The notes under the pieces are model-generated. The model did no database searches, had not been told where the DNA came from, and worked only from the letters and a program-made list of their open reading frames with translations. A stretch of 64,000 bases of DNA from Bradyrhizobium diazoefficiens (lineage in GTDB: Bacteria; Pseudomonadota; Alphaproteobacteria; Rhizobiales; Xanthobacteraceae): the NCBI RefSeq assembly GCF_018131015.1, contig NZ_JAFCJJ010000001.1:426878-490877 (forward strand), read 5' to 3'. Position 1 is the stretch's first letter; each line of letters begins with the position of its first letter. Position numbers and translations under genes: made by a program. Of this stretch, positions 1 to 9,306 are shown piece after piece.

Positions 1-64
1 CCATCAGCAGCGAGGTGCCGATGGGATAACGGATGAAGGGTGCCGAAATCCCGCCCTCGGTCAT
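1..64 (-). CDS. RND efflux transporter, N-terminal fragment (runs off the window edge)
   Basis: Only the first 21 codons are in the window. The ATG at 64-62 overlaps the TGA stop of the upstream adaptor gene (ATGA), the usual coupling of an RND adaptor to its inner-membrane pump. The visible residues begin MTEGGISAPFIRYPIGTSL. The pattern ISxPFIxxPIGT is typical of the start of the first transmembrane helix in MdtB/AcrB-class transporters. The family identity is inferred from this short stretch and from the adaptor next to it. The substrate cannot be judged. Confidence 0.75.
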   Translation of the reverse strand, partial: MTEGGISAPFIRYPIGTSLLM

Positions 65-1230
65 TCCTGTCGAACCTTGTTCTGGACCGGACCCGAACTT
101 GCCACCGCCGTCGAGACGAGGCTTCCGGGCTGGACCTTGTACTGACCGCCGGTGATCACCTGCTGGCCCGGGCTGAGACCGTCCTCGATGACCGAACGTC
201 CGTCGATGGCGTAGTTGACCTTGATCTTGTGCAGTTCGGCCTTGTTGTCCGGGCCGACGGTATAGGCGTAGAGGCCGTTGGTCGAATGCTGGACCGCGTC
301 ATCGGGCACCACGGTCGCATCCTTCAGGGTCCGCACCAGAAGCCGTGTCGACACCGACTGTCCCGGCCACAGCGCGTGGTCCTTGTTGTCGAACACCGCC
401 TTGAGCCGAATAGTCCCGCTGGTCGTGTCGACCTGGTTGTTGATGACGGCGAGCTTGCCTTCGCCAAGCGTCTTCTTGCCGTCGGTCGAGAACGCGATCA
501 CCCTCAGCGCGCCGGCCTTCTGGCCTTCGCTGATGTAGGGGAGCTGGTCCTCCGGCGCGGTGAAGATCACCGAGATCGGCTCGACCTGCGAGATCGTGAC
601 GATGCCGGTCTGCGTCGAGGCGTTGACGATGTTGCCGACGTCGACCTGGCGCAGGCCCGCAACGCCGGTGATCGGCGCCGTGACCTGGGTGTAGTCGAGC
701 TGGGTCTGGGCGTTGGCGATCGCGGCTTCGTCGGCGGCGATCTGGGCGTTGAGCTGGGCGACGGTGGAGCGCTGGGTGTCGACCCGCTGCGCGGTCGCGA
801 ATTCGCCGAGCTTCATGGCGCGCTGGAGTTCGAGATTGGCGTTGGCGAGGTTAGCCTCGTCCTGCGCCTTCTTGGCCTTGGCCTGATCGAGCGTGGCCTG
901 ATAGGGGCGGGGATCGATCGACACCAGGAGTTCACCCTGCTTGACGATCTGGCCTTCGGTGAAGGCGATCTTGTCGATCTGGCCGTCGACGCGGGTCCGG
1001 ACCTGCACGGTGTTGAAGCCCTGAACCGTGCCGAGGCCGGTCAGATAGACCGGAAAGTCGACTTTCTGGACCGGTGAAACGCTCACGGGCACGGCAGCCC
1101 GCGGCGCAGCCTTCTGCGCAGTCTGGGTCTTTCCGGCCTCAGGCGGAAAGAAGCGATGCCAGCCGTAATAGCCGCCACCGGCCACGGCTGCGATGATCAG
1201 AATCCACAGGAACGGCCGTGACTTTTTCAT
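61..1230 (-). CDS. RND efflux periplasmic adaptor (membrane fusion protein, MdtA/HlyD type)
   Basis: A 389-residue adaptor that would link an inner-membrane RND pump to an outer-membrane channel. Residues 8-26 form one N-terminal hydrophobic segment (LWILIIAAVAGGGYYGWH) with no lipobox cysteine, so it is probably membrane anchored. Then come a beta-barrel/lipoyl half (about 55-110, with GLGTVQGFNTVQVRTRVDG), an alpha-helical hairpin rich in Ala, Gln and Lys (about 110-175), the second lipoyl half (TQVTAPITGVAGLRQVDVGN, about 180-200) and a C-terminal barrel with LWPGQSVSTRLLV. Length is normal for MdtA. It overlaps the next gene by ATGA, indicating one operon. No repressor gene adjoins it here. 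Confidence 0.93.
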   Translation of the reverse strand: MKKSRPFLWILIIAAVAGGGYYGWHRFFPPEAGKTQTAQKAAPRAAVPVSVSPVQKVDFPVYLTGLGTVQGFNTVQVRTRVDGQIDKIAFTEGQIVKQGELLVSIDPRPYQATLDQAKAKKAQDEANLANANLELQRAMKLGEFATAQRVDTQRSTVAQLNAQIAADEAAIANAQTQLDYTQVTAPITGVAGLRQVDVGNIVNASTQTGIVTISQVEPISVIFTAPEDQLPYISEGQKAGALRVIAFSTDGKKTLGEGKLAVINNQVDTTSGTIRLKAVFDNKDHALWPGQSVSTRLLVRTLKDATVVPDDAVQHSTNGLYAYTVGPDNKAELHKIKVNYAIDGRSVIEDGLSPGQQVITGGQYKVQPGSLVSTAVASSGPVQNKVRQE

Positions 1231-1629
1231 GTCGATGCGTGTCGGCTTCTATGCCCAAAAGAACGAATTGCGGCGCTGGTAGCTGGTTCCAGCGGGCTTG
1301 TATAATACACGCCAAGTTCCAGTGTAAACAGCACTATGGGTTGAGAATCCTAAACAATCGGAAAGCTTTGCACCCCGTAAGCACCCGGTGGCATTGCCTC
1401 GTGCCGTGCAGCATTTTCCCGGCGCAAGCGAGCAGGATGCAAGGCCTCGAAAGTGCGCGCGGACCGCGTGCGGCGGCGAAGCGCGAGGCGAGGAGGAGGC
1501 CCGCCGGCCTTCGTCCGCGGCGCTTCGGATTTACCGAGGCGAGAACGGTTCTAAGCCGGTGGCGCGGCGCTTCGGTTGTCAGGAGAATCGGCGTCGTCCA
1601 TATCAGCGTTCGCACACATGGAGCGGGCA
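1231..1629. other. intergenic region upstream of the RND adaptor
   Basis: About 400 bases without a convincing gene. The left part holds the promoter/operator candidate for the efflux operon (1299-1328). Positions 1440-1520 are very GC rich (repeated cgcg and gagg runs). A frame on the minus strand at 1334-1630 is open but has arginine/alanine-rich low-complexity content and no ribosome site, so I do not call it. Confidence 0.6.
1299..1328 (-). promoter_or_regulatory. promoter and overlapping operator of the RND efflux genes
   Basis: On the minus strand TTTACA (1328-1323) is followed by AT-rich candidate -10 hexamers: TATTAT (1307-1302, 15-base spacer) or TATACA (1304-1299, 18-base spacer). 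An inverted repeat TACAC-N11-GTGTA (1306-1326) overlaps both elements. That arrangement is typical of TetR-family control of efflux genes. The regulator is not in the window, so its identity is inference. Confidence 0.45.
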
Positions 1630-1869
1630 ATGGACGAACTGAACGGCAAGCTGATCGCGTGCCAGATTCTGATCACGGGATTGATCGCGCGCGTCGCCAA
1701 TGAGCAGCGCGATCCCTTGCGCTTTCTCACCGACTTCCGCGACGAGATCAAAGCCGTGGTCAACGGCGTCAACATCGCCGGCATGGACAACACCGATCGC
1801 GTGCGTGCGGTCGCGCAGAAAACCGTCGATGAATTGTTCTCGCTGATGAAGCCGCCGAGCAGCGACTGA
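1630..1869 (+). CDS. small protein of unknown function
   Basis: A 79-residue soluble protein beginning MDELNGKLIACQILITGLI. I chose ATG 1630 because GGAGCGGG lies six bases upstream. An in-frame ATG at 1618 and a TTG at 1576 have no better ribosome site. The sequence looks mostly helical, with an acidic and basic middle (RFLTDFRDEIKAVV) and a C-terminal helix (AQKTVDELFSLM). It has no signal peptide, membrane segment or cysteine cluster. I do not recognise the family. It sits between a leftward efflux operon and the iron-responsive promoter region on its 3' side, so it is probably transcribed on its own. Confidence 0.65.
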   Translation: MDELNGKLIACQILITGLIARVANEQRDPLRFLTDFRDEIKAVVNGVNIAGMDNTDRVRAVAQKTVDELFSLMKPPSSD

Positions 1870-1892
1870 TATCGGCGGTATGTGATGGCAGA

Positions 1893-1978
1893 TTTAGCTG
1901 CACATTCGCCGTCGTTTTAGAACTGATCCAAACTACGATTTAGAACGATTTCAAAGTTCAGTTTAGAATCGTTGTGAT
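1893..1978 (+). promoter_or_regulatory. array of iron-control-element (Irr/ICE-like) motifs, 23-bp period
   Basis: Three copies of TTTAGAA start at 1916, 1939 and 1962, and a weaker TTTAGCT starts at 1893, so every step is exactly 23 bases. The copy at 1939-1955 reads TTTAGAACGATTTCAAA and the copy at 1916-1932 reads TTTAGAACTGATCCAAA. Both resemble the iron control element, which I recall as TTTAGAA-N3-TTCTAAA, bound by Irr in Bradyrhizobium. The array ends about 120 bases before the TonB-dependent receptor start. The motifs are visible directly; Irr control is inference from family knowledge. Confidence 0.75.
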
Positions 1979-2098
1979 CTGGACGTATTCAAGCTTTCGC
2001 GCGGGGCTGCTCGCATTGACCCGCTATATGGCCGCCGATACCAACATCCCATCGTTCGTCGAAGTGAAAGAACGAACAGGAAATTGGGGCGTGTGGTA

Positions 2099-4651
2099 AT
2101 GGGGCAGGTGGTCGCACCGAAATCGTTGCGTACGGTCGCAACGTTCAATGTCGCGGATGACAAGTTCGCGGCCGGTTCTGGCAAGACCGTTTCGGCGGTC
2201 GCGAGCCTGATCGCGGTGGCGTCGGTGTCGAGCGGCGCGCAGGCGCAGACTTCGAACCTGCCGCCGGTGACGGTGGATGCACCGGTCGAGCGTCCGCGCC
2301 CCACCGCCTCAAAGCCCACGGCCGAGCAGGTCCGCGCGCGCAACGCGCTTCGCCGTGCCGCGCAGCGCCAGCAGGCGCAGCAGGGCGCGGCCGTCACGCC
2401 GGGTGCGAGCGGCGCGGTCGATCGCAATCCCTACGCGGATCCGGCTGCGCCCTATAAGGTCGACCATGTTCAAGCCGGCGGCAAGTTTCCGGAGAAGCTG
2501 GTCGATACGCCGAAGTCGATCACCGTTCTCAGCAAGGAAGTTCTCGAGGACAAGAACGCCACGTCGCTGAAGCAGGCAATCCTCAGCACGGCTGGTGTGA
2601 CGCTTGGTTCGGGCGAGGGGGGCAACGCATTCGGTGACCGCTTCTTCATTCGCGGTTTCGATGCCCGCAACGACATCTTCATCGACGGCGTGCGCGACGC
2701 CGGCGTCAGCGTGCGTGAGAACTTCTTCACCGAACAGGTCGAGATCCTGCGCGGTCCCGGTTCAACGGTGTCCGGCCGCGGCGTTGCCGGCGGTGCGATC
2801 AACATCGTCACCAAGCAGGCGACGACCGGGGGCAGCTTCTACAACATGGACAGCACGTTTGGCACCGACCGGACCAAGCGTGTCACACTCGACGTGAACC
2901 AGGTGATCGATCCGACGCTTGCGATTCGCGCTGGTGGTCTGTTCCAGGACGCCAATGTCGCCGGCCGCGACTATGTCACCGACAACCGGAATGGCGCCTT
3001 CATCGCCACGACTTGGAAGCCGACCGATACAATCAAGATCACCGCCAGCTACGTCCACACCGAACTGACCGGTCTTCCAGACTTCGGTGTGCCGTATTAT
3101 CGACCGAGCACCGCGTCCACCGCTGGCGGTCCGTTCCCGGATTTCGGAGCGAGCCGAAGGAACTGGTACGGAGCGATCAACCGCGACTTCTATCGGACCG
3201 GGCAGGATATCGGCACACTCAACGCGGAAGTCCAGGTTACCCCTGACCTGATACTCAGCAACAAGTTGCGCGCGTCCAATTCGACTCAAAATTACATCGG
3301 CACGTTGCCGGAATCACCCTCGCTAAAGGTCCCGCTCTCAGCTTCGACATTGACGTCCAACCCGCAGAGCCGGTTTCAGAGCACAGACGTGCTCGCCAAC
3401 CAGACCGAAGCGACTTACAAATTCCAGGATGCCGTCGGATTCAAACACACAGCGCTGGCAGGTATCGAAGTCGATCGTGAGACAGCTTCGATCGACAAGT
3501 ATTTGAATCTCACCTCGGAGGCGACCGGTTTCCCCACAAGCCCATCCGGCTCGCCAACGAACACCAGCGTCTTTTTTCCGCAAAATACATTCCTGCCTTA
3601 CGACATTCCCTCGCTGTCCGGACTTCCGACCAGGGTGGCGATCGATACCGTCAGCGGCTATGTCATGGATTCCGCCAACTATCGCGATCTGTTGATCCTC
3701 AGCGGCGGATTCCGCTACGATAATTACAGCATCAAGACGTCCGGATATGCCACGAATGGCGCGTTTGGCCAGCAGTCGGCCGAGTTCCTGATCCCCAACT
3801 TCAATCTCGGCCTGACATTGAAGCCGGCGCCGAACGGCAGTGTCTATGTAGCCTATGCTACCTCGGCGAACCCGGTCGGGGCTGAGTTTGATGGCACTAG
3901 TACGGCCTATGGCGGCCTCAATCCGACGCTTCCCGGCGGCAACACGCAGATATTCGGCCCTGAAATAAACAAGGCCATCGAGCTCGGCACTAAATGGGAA
4001 TTGTTCGACCGTCATCTGCTGCTGACTGCGGCACTGTTTCAGACGACCAAGGAGAACGCGCGAGAGTCTCAGAACATCACGGCTGCAACACCGGCGTCCT
4101 TGATACCTGCCGGCTGTTCATTTTCGCCGCCGGTGGGAGCTACGAGCGTATCCTGCATCACTGCAGGTGCGGCCTATCGCATCCGCGGCATCGACCTTGG
4201 TGTCGGTGGCAACATCACCGACAAATGGAGCGTGTTCGGCGGCCTCGTGCTGATGCAATCGGAAGTGACGCAGTCGCTGGCGCCGTCAGCCAACAAGGCG
4301 TTGTATCCGACCAATGTCGGGCGTCCGCTCGCCAATATCGCGCACGAGTCGTTCAGCCTGCTGTCGAAATATCAGCTCACCGACACCTGGGAACTGGGCG
4401 GGCAGGCGGTGTATCGCTCCAAGATCTACGGCGGCACCCTTCTGGCCGCCAGCCAGGGCACGTCGCTCCCGAGTTACTGGCGGTTCGATGCCTTCGCTGA
4501 GGCCAAGATCGACAAGCATTGGACTGCAAAACTGTTCGTCAACAACATCTTCGACAAGCGCTACTACGATGCGCTCTATCAGAGCGCGGCGCCGTTCGTG
4601 CTCGAAGCGCCGGGCAGGGCAGCCTATCTCGTGCTCTCGGCACGCTACTAA
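2099..4651 (+). CDS. TonB-dependent ferric-siderophore receptor (Fiu/FhuA-like)
   Basis: An 850-residue outer-membrane receptor. From ATG 2099 there is a charged N-region and then a hydrophobic stretch ending SSGAQAQ, a plausible signal-peptidase site near residue 50. The likely TonB box is PPVTVDAPV. The plug contains [34 protein letters not shown] and [11 protein letters not shown]. The barrel ends in [10 protein letters not shown] with a terminal aromatic residue, as expected for BAM insertion. An external loop holds a cysteine pair ([14 protein letters not shown]). GTG 2093 and TTG 2084 are in-frame alternatives. The following PiuC-type dioxygenase, which often accompanies Fiu/PiuA, suggests a catecholate-type ligand; the ligand is inferred. 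Confidence 0.93.
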   Translation: MGQVVAPKSLRTVATFNVADDKFAAGSGKTVSAVASLIAVASVSSGAQAQTSNLPPVTVDAPVERPRPTASKPTAEQVRARNALRRAAQRQQAQQGAAVTPGASGAVDRNPYADPAAPYKVDHVQAGGKFPEKLVDTPKSITVLSKEVLEDKNATSLKQAILSTAGVTLGSGEGGNAFGDRFFIRGFDARNDIFIDGVRDAGVSVRENFFTEQVEILRGPGSTVSGRGVAGGAINIVTKQATTGGSFYNMDSTFGTDRTKRVTLDVNQVIDPTLAIRAGGLFQDANVAGRDYVTDNRNGAFIATTWKPTDTIKITASYVHTELTGLPDFGVPYYRPSTASTAGGPFPDFGASRRNWYGAINRDFYRTGQDIGTLNAEVQVTPDLILSNKLRASNSTQNYIGTLPESPSLKVPLSASTLTSNPQSRFQSTDVLANQTEATYKFQDAVGFKHTALAGIEVDRETASIDKYLNLTSEATGFPTSPSGSPTNTSVFFPQNTFLPYDIPSLSGLPTRVAIDTVSGYVMDSANYRDLLILSGGFRYDNYSIKTSGYATNGAFGQQSAEFLIPNFNLGLTLKPAPNGSVYVAYATSANPVGAEFDGTSTAYGGLNPTLPGGNTQIFGPEINKAIELGTKWELFDRHLLLTAALFQTTKENARESQNITAATPASLIPAGCSFSPPVGATSVSCITAGAAYRIRGIDLGVGGNITDKWSVFGGLVLMQSEVTQSLAPSANKALYPTNVGRPLANIAHESFSLLSKYQLTDTWELGGQAVYRSKIYGGTLLAASQGTSLPSYWRFDAFAEAKIDKHWTAKLFVNNIFDKRYYDALYQSAAPFVLEAPGRAAYLVLSARY

Positions 4652-4661
4652 AAGTGACACC

Positions 4662-5347
4662 ATGCTGATCTGCATCCCCCAGGTCCTGAGCAAGCCGGAG
4701 GTCGCCGAGTTCCGCCGCATCATGGACGCCAGCGAATGGGAAGACGGCCGCTCCACCGCGGGCGCGCAGTCGGCGATGGTCAAGCGCAACGAGCAATTGC
4801 CGCCCGACAGCGAGGTCGCGCGCAAGCTCGGCAACCGCATCATTTCGGCGTTGACGTCGAACCCGCGGTTCCTGGCGGCGGCGGTCCCGCTCCAGATCTT
4901 CCCGCCGCTGTTCAACCGCTATGCGGCGGCGAGCGGCCATCATTTCGGCCTGCACGTCGACAACGCGATCCGCGGCGACCGCCTGACCGGCCTTCGCATC
5001 CGCACCGATCTGTCGGTCACGCTGTTCCTCAGCGAGCCCGAGGACTATGATGGTGGCGAACTTGTGATCGAGGACAGCTACGGTTCGCACGAGGTGAAGT
5101 TGCCAGCGGGGGACTGCGTGCTTTATCCCTCGACCAGCCTGCATCTCGTCACGCCGGTGACGCGGGGGGCGCGGGTTGCATCTTTCTTCTGGCTCCAGAG
5201 CATGATACGGGACGATCAAGCCCGCAGCATGATCTTTGACCTCGACACCGCCATCCAGGCGCTGGCGGAACGGCTCGGGCGTGACGATCCCGAAACGGTC
5301 AAATTGACGGGTATCTATCACAATCTCATTCGCTACTGGGCCGAAGT

Positions 5348-5351
<4 letters not shown>
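4662..5351 (+). CDS. Fe(II)/2-oxoglutarate-dependent hydroxylase, PiuC/YbiX family
   Basis: A 229-residue cytoplasmic enzyme starting [17 protein letters not shown], typical of PiuC/YbiX. The iron-binding triad is visible as H98-x-D100 (GLHVDNAI) and H161 (TSLHLV); an arginine shortly after (R168 or R171) should hold 2-oxoglutarate. The double-stranded beta-helix fits [23 protein letters not shown] 4662 lies ten bases after the receptor stop, and the 3' end overlaps exbB by ATGA. In Pseudomonas and E. coli this family lies beside catecholate siderophore receptors; the exact substrate is not established. Upstream in-frame codons lie inside the receptor gene and were discarded. Confidence 0.92.
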
Positions 5352-6325
<974 letters not shown>

Positions 6326-6328
6326 ACC

Positions 6329-6805
6329 ATGGGCGCATCGATCGCAGAGAGTGACGTCGACGACGACGATTTCTCCGAGACGCACGACATCAACGTCACG
6401 CCGTTCATCGACGTGATGCTGGTGCTCCTGATCATCTTCATGGTCGCAGCGCCGCTGTCGACCGTGGACCTGCCGATCGACCTGCCGACGTCGACCTCGA
6501 CGCCGCAGAAGAAACCGGACAAGCCGACCTATGTCAGCATCAAGCCGGATCTTTCGGTGGCCATCGGGGAGACCTTCGTCAAGCGCGTCGATCTGGTCCG
6601 CGAGCTCGATGCCCTGCCTGACATGGCGAGGGACAAGTACGTCTTCCTGCGCGCCGATCGCGCGGTGCCCTATGGGGAGTTGATGGACGTGCTGGAGTTC
6701 CTCAACAAGGGCGGCTATTCCAGGGTCAAGCTGGTGACGCTGGAAGGTGCCCCGGGGGCGGCCCCGCCGCCGCAGGGCGCGCCGGCTGCGCTGCCGAAGC
6801 CGTGA
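6329..6805 (+). CDS. exbD: ExbD, TonB-system proton-channel subunit
   Basis: A 158-residue protein with a short acidic cytoplasmic N-terminus, one transmembrane helix (FIDVMLVLLIIFMVAAPL, about 26-44) and a periplasmic domain. D28 in NVTPFIDVML is the family's proton-path aspartate (D25 in E. coli ExbD). A Thr/Ser/Pro stretch (DLPTSTSTPQKK) leads into the periplasmic ferredoxin-like domain. The end is Pro/Ala rich. It sits between exbB and tonB in the same operon. Confidence 0.96.
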   Translation: MGASIAESDVDDDDFSETHDINVTPFIDVMLVLLIIFMVAAPLSTVDLPIDLPTSTSTPQKKPDKPTYVSIKPDLSVAIGETFVKRVDLVRELDALPDMARDKYVFLRADRAVPYGELMDVLEFLNKGGYSRVKLVTLEGAPGAAPPPQGAPAALPKP

Positions 6806-6815
6806 CCGAGGCCTG

Positions 6816-7607
6816 ATGCCGATGTCCGAACTCGACCAGAAACCGTCCCGGAAGCTGTGGGTCTACGCCGCGCTGGTCGCGGTCGGACTGCATGTCGGCG
6901 GCGCCGCGGTGGCGATTGCCAATCTGCGGGGCGAGGAACAGGACTTCATCGCCGATCCGCAGGGGATCGAGGTCGGGTTGGTGTCGATGTCGCCCAACGG
7001 CGAGCCCAGCGAATTGCCGCCGGGACCGGACTCGAACGAGTCGGTCGCCTCGCCCGAGCTGGCGGAGCAGAAGGAGGAGCTGAAGGAAAGCAGCCTTCCA
7101 AAGGATCTCCCGATGGAGGCGGAGGAGGCCGACCGGGCGGTCACGCAGAACGAGACCAAGAAGCCGGTCGAGGAGGAGACCAAGGAAGCGGTCGTTCCCA
7201 CCACCGCCTCGGTGGCCTCGCCCGCCGCTGAAGCGACCGCGATGCCGACGTCGGATGCGGAGAAGAAGAGTGATCGCTCGGTTCGCATTCGCCAGGGCTG
7301 GGAAAAGGACCTGGTCGCCCATCTCGACCGACACAAGCGCTATCCCAAGGGTCTCTTCAAGGCGGCCGAGCTCTCGGTGCGGCTGACGCTCGACCGGCTC
7401 GGGCACGTGGTCTCGGTCGTGATCGAAAAGGGCTCGGGCGATGCGGCCTTCGACAATGAGGCGATCGGGATGGTCCAGCGCTCCGATCCGGTGCCGACGC
7501 CGCCGCCTTTGGTCGCCGATGAGGGGCTGACCTTCGTGCTGCCGGTGATCTTCAGAAAGAACGACAAGAAGGGCCACAAGGCCGCTGACGCCTCGCCGCG
7601 GCCCTGA
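6816..7607 (+). CDS. tonB: TonB energy transducer
   Basis: A 263-residue protein with a short cytoplasmic tail, one transmembrane helix (VYAALVAVGLHVGGAAVAI) carrying the family histidine H26, an acidic Glu/Lys/Pro/Ser periplasmic spacer (about 45-160), and a C-terminal TonB domain with LDRHKRYPKGLFKAAELSVRL and VIEKGSGDAAFDNEAI. The spacer is Glu/Lys dominated rather than having long Pro-Lys and Pro-Glu repeats. ATG 6816 has GAGG four bases upstream and ATG 6822 is an alternative with better spacing. Upstream in-frame codons overlap exbD and were rejected. It is the last gene of the iron operon. Confidence 0.93.
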   Translation: MPMSELDQKPSRKLWVYAALVAVGLHVGGAAVAIANLRGEEQDFIADPQGIEVGLVSMSPNGEPSELPPGPDSNESVASPELAEQKEELKESSLPKDLPMEAEEADRAVTQNETKKPVEEETKEAVVPTTASVASPAAEATAMPTSDAEKKSDRSVRIRQGWEKDLVAHLDRHKRYPKGLFKAAELSVRLTLDRLGHVVSVVIEKGSGDAAFDNEAIGMVQRSDPVPTPPPLVADEGLTFVLPVIFRKNDKKGHKAADASPRP

Positions 7608-7634
7608 GCGCGGGCCTTCAAGGCCGCCTTGGCA

Positions 7635-8123
7635 TTAATGCCAGTAGTAATAGCGGATCGAGACGTAGACCACGACCAGGCAGGCGAAGATCAGCGCCAC
7701 CGGCAGCGGTCGCTTGTCGGTTCCGCCAAGCGTCCCCGTCCCGAACGGCACAGCCTTCTTCGGCTTGGGGAGCGGGCGCCGGAAGGCGGTAACATTGTCC
7801 TTCACGGGCTCGGGCGGCCGGGTCTGGACGTCGGGCGGGTTCCCGGCGCCACCCATCTCCAGATAGTAGGATTTGTAGACCTCGGTGATGGTGGCCTCGG
7901 TCGCCTCGGCCTCGCTCATCCGCTCCAGCAGCTTCTTGTAGCCGGCGAGGAACCCCTGCGCATCCTCGGGCAGGGCCGACAACCCGTTCAGCTTGGCCAT
8001 CATCTTCCAGGTGGCGAAATCGGCACGTGCGCGGGTGTCGGCGCGTCGCGCGATCAGCATATCGGCAGCTTTGACCAAGTTGGCCTCTGGCCCTTCGGCG
8101 TGTTTTCGAACGTATCGCTTCAA
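7635..8123 (-). CDS. C-terminally membrane-anchored protein of unknown function
   Basis: Up to 162 residues: a charged helical part (ARADFATWKMMAKLNGLSAL, FLAGYKKLLERM), a Pro/Arg-rich linker (RPPEPVKDNVTAFRRPLPKP) and a single C-terminal hydrophobic helix (LPVALIFACLVVVYVSI) followed by RYYYWH, so it looks tail anchored. I do not recognise the family. The start is uncertain. TTG at 8123 follows the site-2 protease TAG directly and in the same frame; TTG at 8078 has GAGG five bases upstream; the first ATG is at 8060. It probably belongs to one operon with the protease. Confidence 0.7.
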   Translation of the reverse strand: MKRYVRKHAEGPEANLVKAADMLIARRADTRARADFATWKMMAKLNGLSALPEDAQGFLAGYKKLLERMSEAEATEATITEVYKSYYLEMGGAGNPPDVQTRPPEPVKDNVTAFRRPLPKPKKAVPFGTGTLGGTDKRPLPVALIFACLVVVYVSIRYYYWH

Positions 8124-8804
8124 CTACGCGTTGCCGGTCAAAATGAGAACAGCCTGAATCACATAGTCGCACAGCGTTCGCAGTATTCCTGAAATAACAT
8201 CAAGATTTAGACCAAACTGGGAACCCGCGAGCGGCAGCAGGATCAACAGCGCGATCAGGATCATCATGCCGTAGGGCTCGAGCCGGGCAAGGGGCAGGGC
8301 GAGCGGGCGCGGCAACAGCCCGACCGCGACCCGTCCACCGTCGAGCGGCGGAATCGGCATCATGTTGAAGACGGCCAGCACGGCGTTGATCACCAGCGAA
8401 TTCTTGAGGTTGTCGAAGATCCACCGCGCCGAGTCGATCGGTTCTGAGGGTAGGGCGTGGAATGCGAGCCCAGAGGCGAGCGCCAGCAAAATGTTGGTGG
8501 CGGGACCGGCCAGCGCGACCCAGACCATGTCGAGCCTGGGGTTGTTGAGCTTGCGAAAATTCACCGGCACCGGCTTGGCGTAGCCGAACAGGAACGGCGA
8601 ATGCGCAAACAGCAGCATCGCCGGCAGGATCACCGTGCCGAACGGGTCGATGTGCCGCAGCGGGTTGAAGCTGACGCGGCCGAGCTGCGAGGCGGTGTTG
8701 TCGCCGAGGCGATGCGCGACGAAGGCGTGCGCGGCCTCATGGAAGGTGATGGCGAGCAGCAGCGGCAGCACCCACACCGAAATGTTATAGAAAGAAATGT
8801 TCAC
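8124..8804 (-). CDS. site-2 protease family intramembrane metalloprotease (M50)
   Basis: A 226-residue multi-helix membrane protease of the small rhomboid-like S2P group. The zinc motif is HEAAH (H22, E23, H26) in the first helix, and the third-ligand motif is NMMPIPPLDGGR. Further hydrophobic segments are VILPAMLLFAHSPFLFGYA, MVWVALAGPATNILLALASGLAF and GMMILIALLILLPLAG. I chose GTG 8804 because AGGACA lies upstream and the protein then begins directly at the first helix; an in-frame ATG at 8867 would add 21 non-conserved-looking residues. No PDZ domain is present, unlike RseP. The substrate is unknown. Confidence 0.9.
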   Translation of the reverse strand: MNISFYNISVWVLPLLLAITFHEAAHAFVAHRLGDNTASQLGRVSFNPLRHIDPFGTVILPAMLLFAHSPFLFGYAKPVPVNFRKLNNPRLDMVWVALAGPATNILLALASGLAFHALPSEPIDSARWIFDNLKNSLVINAVLAVFNMMPIPPLDGGRVAVGLLPRPLALPLARLEPYGMMILIALLILLPLAGSQFGLNLDVISGILRTLCDYVIQAVLILTGNA

Positions 8805-8906
8805 GGCTCGCTTGTCCTGATTTGCCTGCGGCCTTGCAGCGGACCCAGCCAAACCGGTGTGCGGCAACGCTTGAGCTGAAGATGGGGTGGCGGGTCCAGG
8901 ATTCCA

Positions 8907-9299
8907 TCATGCCGGGATGGTCCCCGGATATTGAATCAGGCCGTCCTCGACTTTCACCCAGGCGAGCTTTTCCGAGACCCAGATGTGCTCGGTCGGCGCA
9001 AACGCATTGCGGTCGTCGAAGGTCGCGAGCGCGACGCCCGCCAGCGTGCCGTTGCGTCGCCACGCGAACAGGCGGGTGCCGCAGGTCTTGCAAAACACGC
9101 GGTCGATGTTTTCGGATGACGCGTAGCGCCCGGTCTCGCCTTCGACGGTCAGCGCCTTCTGGTCGAACTGCGCGCGGGCGAAGTAGGGCGAGCCCATCGC
9201 TTTCTGGCAGAGGCGGCAATGGCAGACGCGGACGTTGAGCGGTTCGCCCTCCGCCTTGAACCGCACCGCGCCGCACAGGCATCCGCCTTCCCGGATCAT
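8907..9299 (-). CDS. GFA family (glutathione-dependent formaldehyde-activating-like) zinc protein
   Basis: A 130-residue protein with the GFA zinc cysteines: CLC near residue 6 (GGCLCGAVRF), CHCRLC in the first third, and CKTCG in the middle. The fold is shared by Gfa and CENP-V-like proteins. Most bacterial members have no demonstrated formaldehyde chemistry. The start is ATG 9299, with AGGTG six bases upstream and only seven bases after the SDR stop, so it is translated as the tail of the SDR operon. The role in that operon is unknown. Confidence 0.88.
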   Translation of the reverse strand: MIREGGCLCGAVRFKAEGEPLNVRVCHCRLCQKAMGSPYFARAQFDQKALTVEGETGRYASSENIDRVFCKTCGTRLFAWRRNGTLAGVALATFDDRNAFAPTEHIWVSEKLAWVKVEDGLIQYPGTIPA

Positions 9300-9306
9300 G
9301 ATCACC

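Noticed and set aside
1301..1306. TATAAT on the plus strand as a promoter for the small gene at 1630
   Set aside because: No -35 at 16-18 bases upstream, and the gene starts more than 300 bases away. The same bases are better explained as part of the minus-strand promoter/operator.
1334..1630. A 98-codon minus-strand frame ahead of the small protein
   Set aside because: Arg/Ala-rich low-complexity translation, no ribosome site, and it overlaps the likely efflux promoter.
4314..4661. Upstream extension of the dioxygenase reading frame
   Set aside because: It lies inside the receptor gene. The protein family begins at [10 protein letters not shown], so ATG 4662 is the start.
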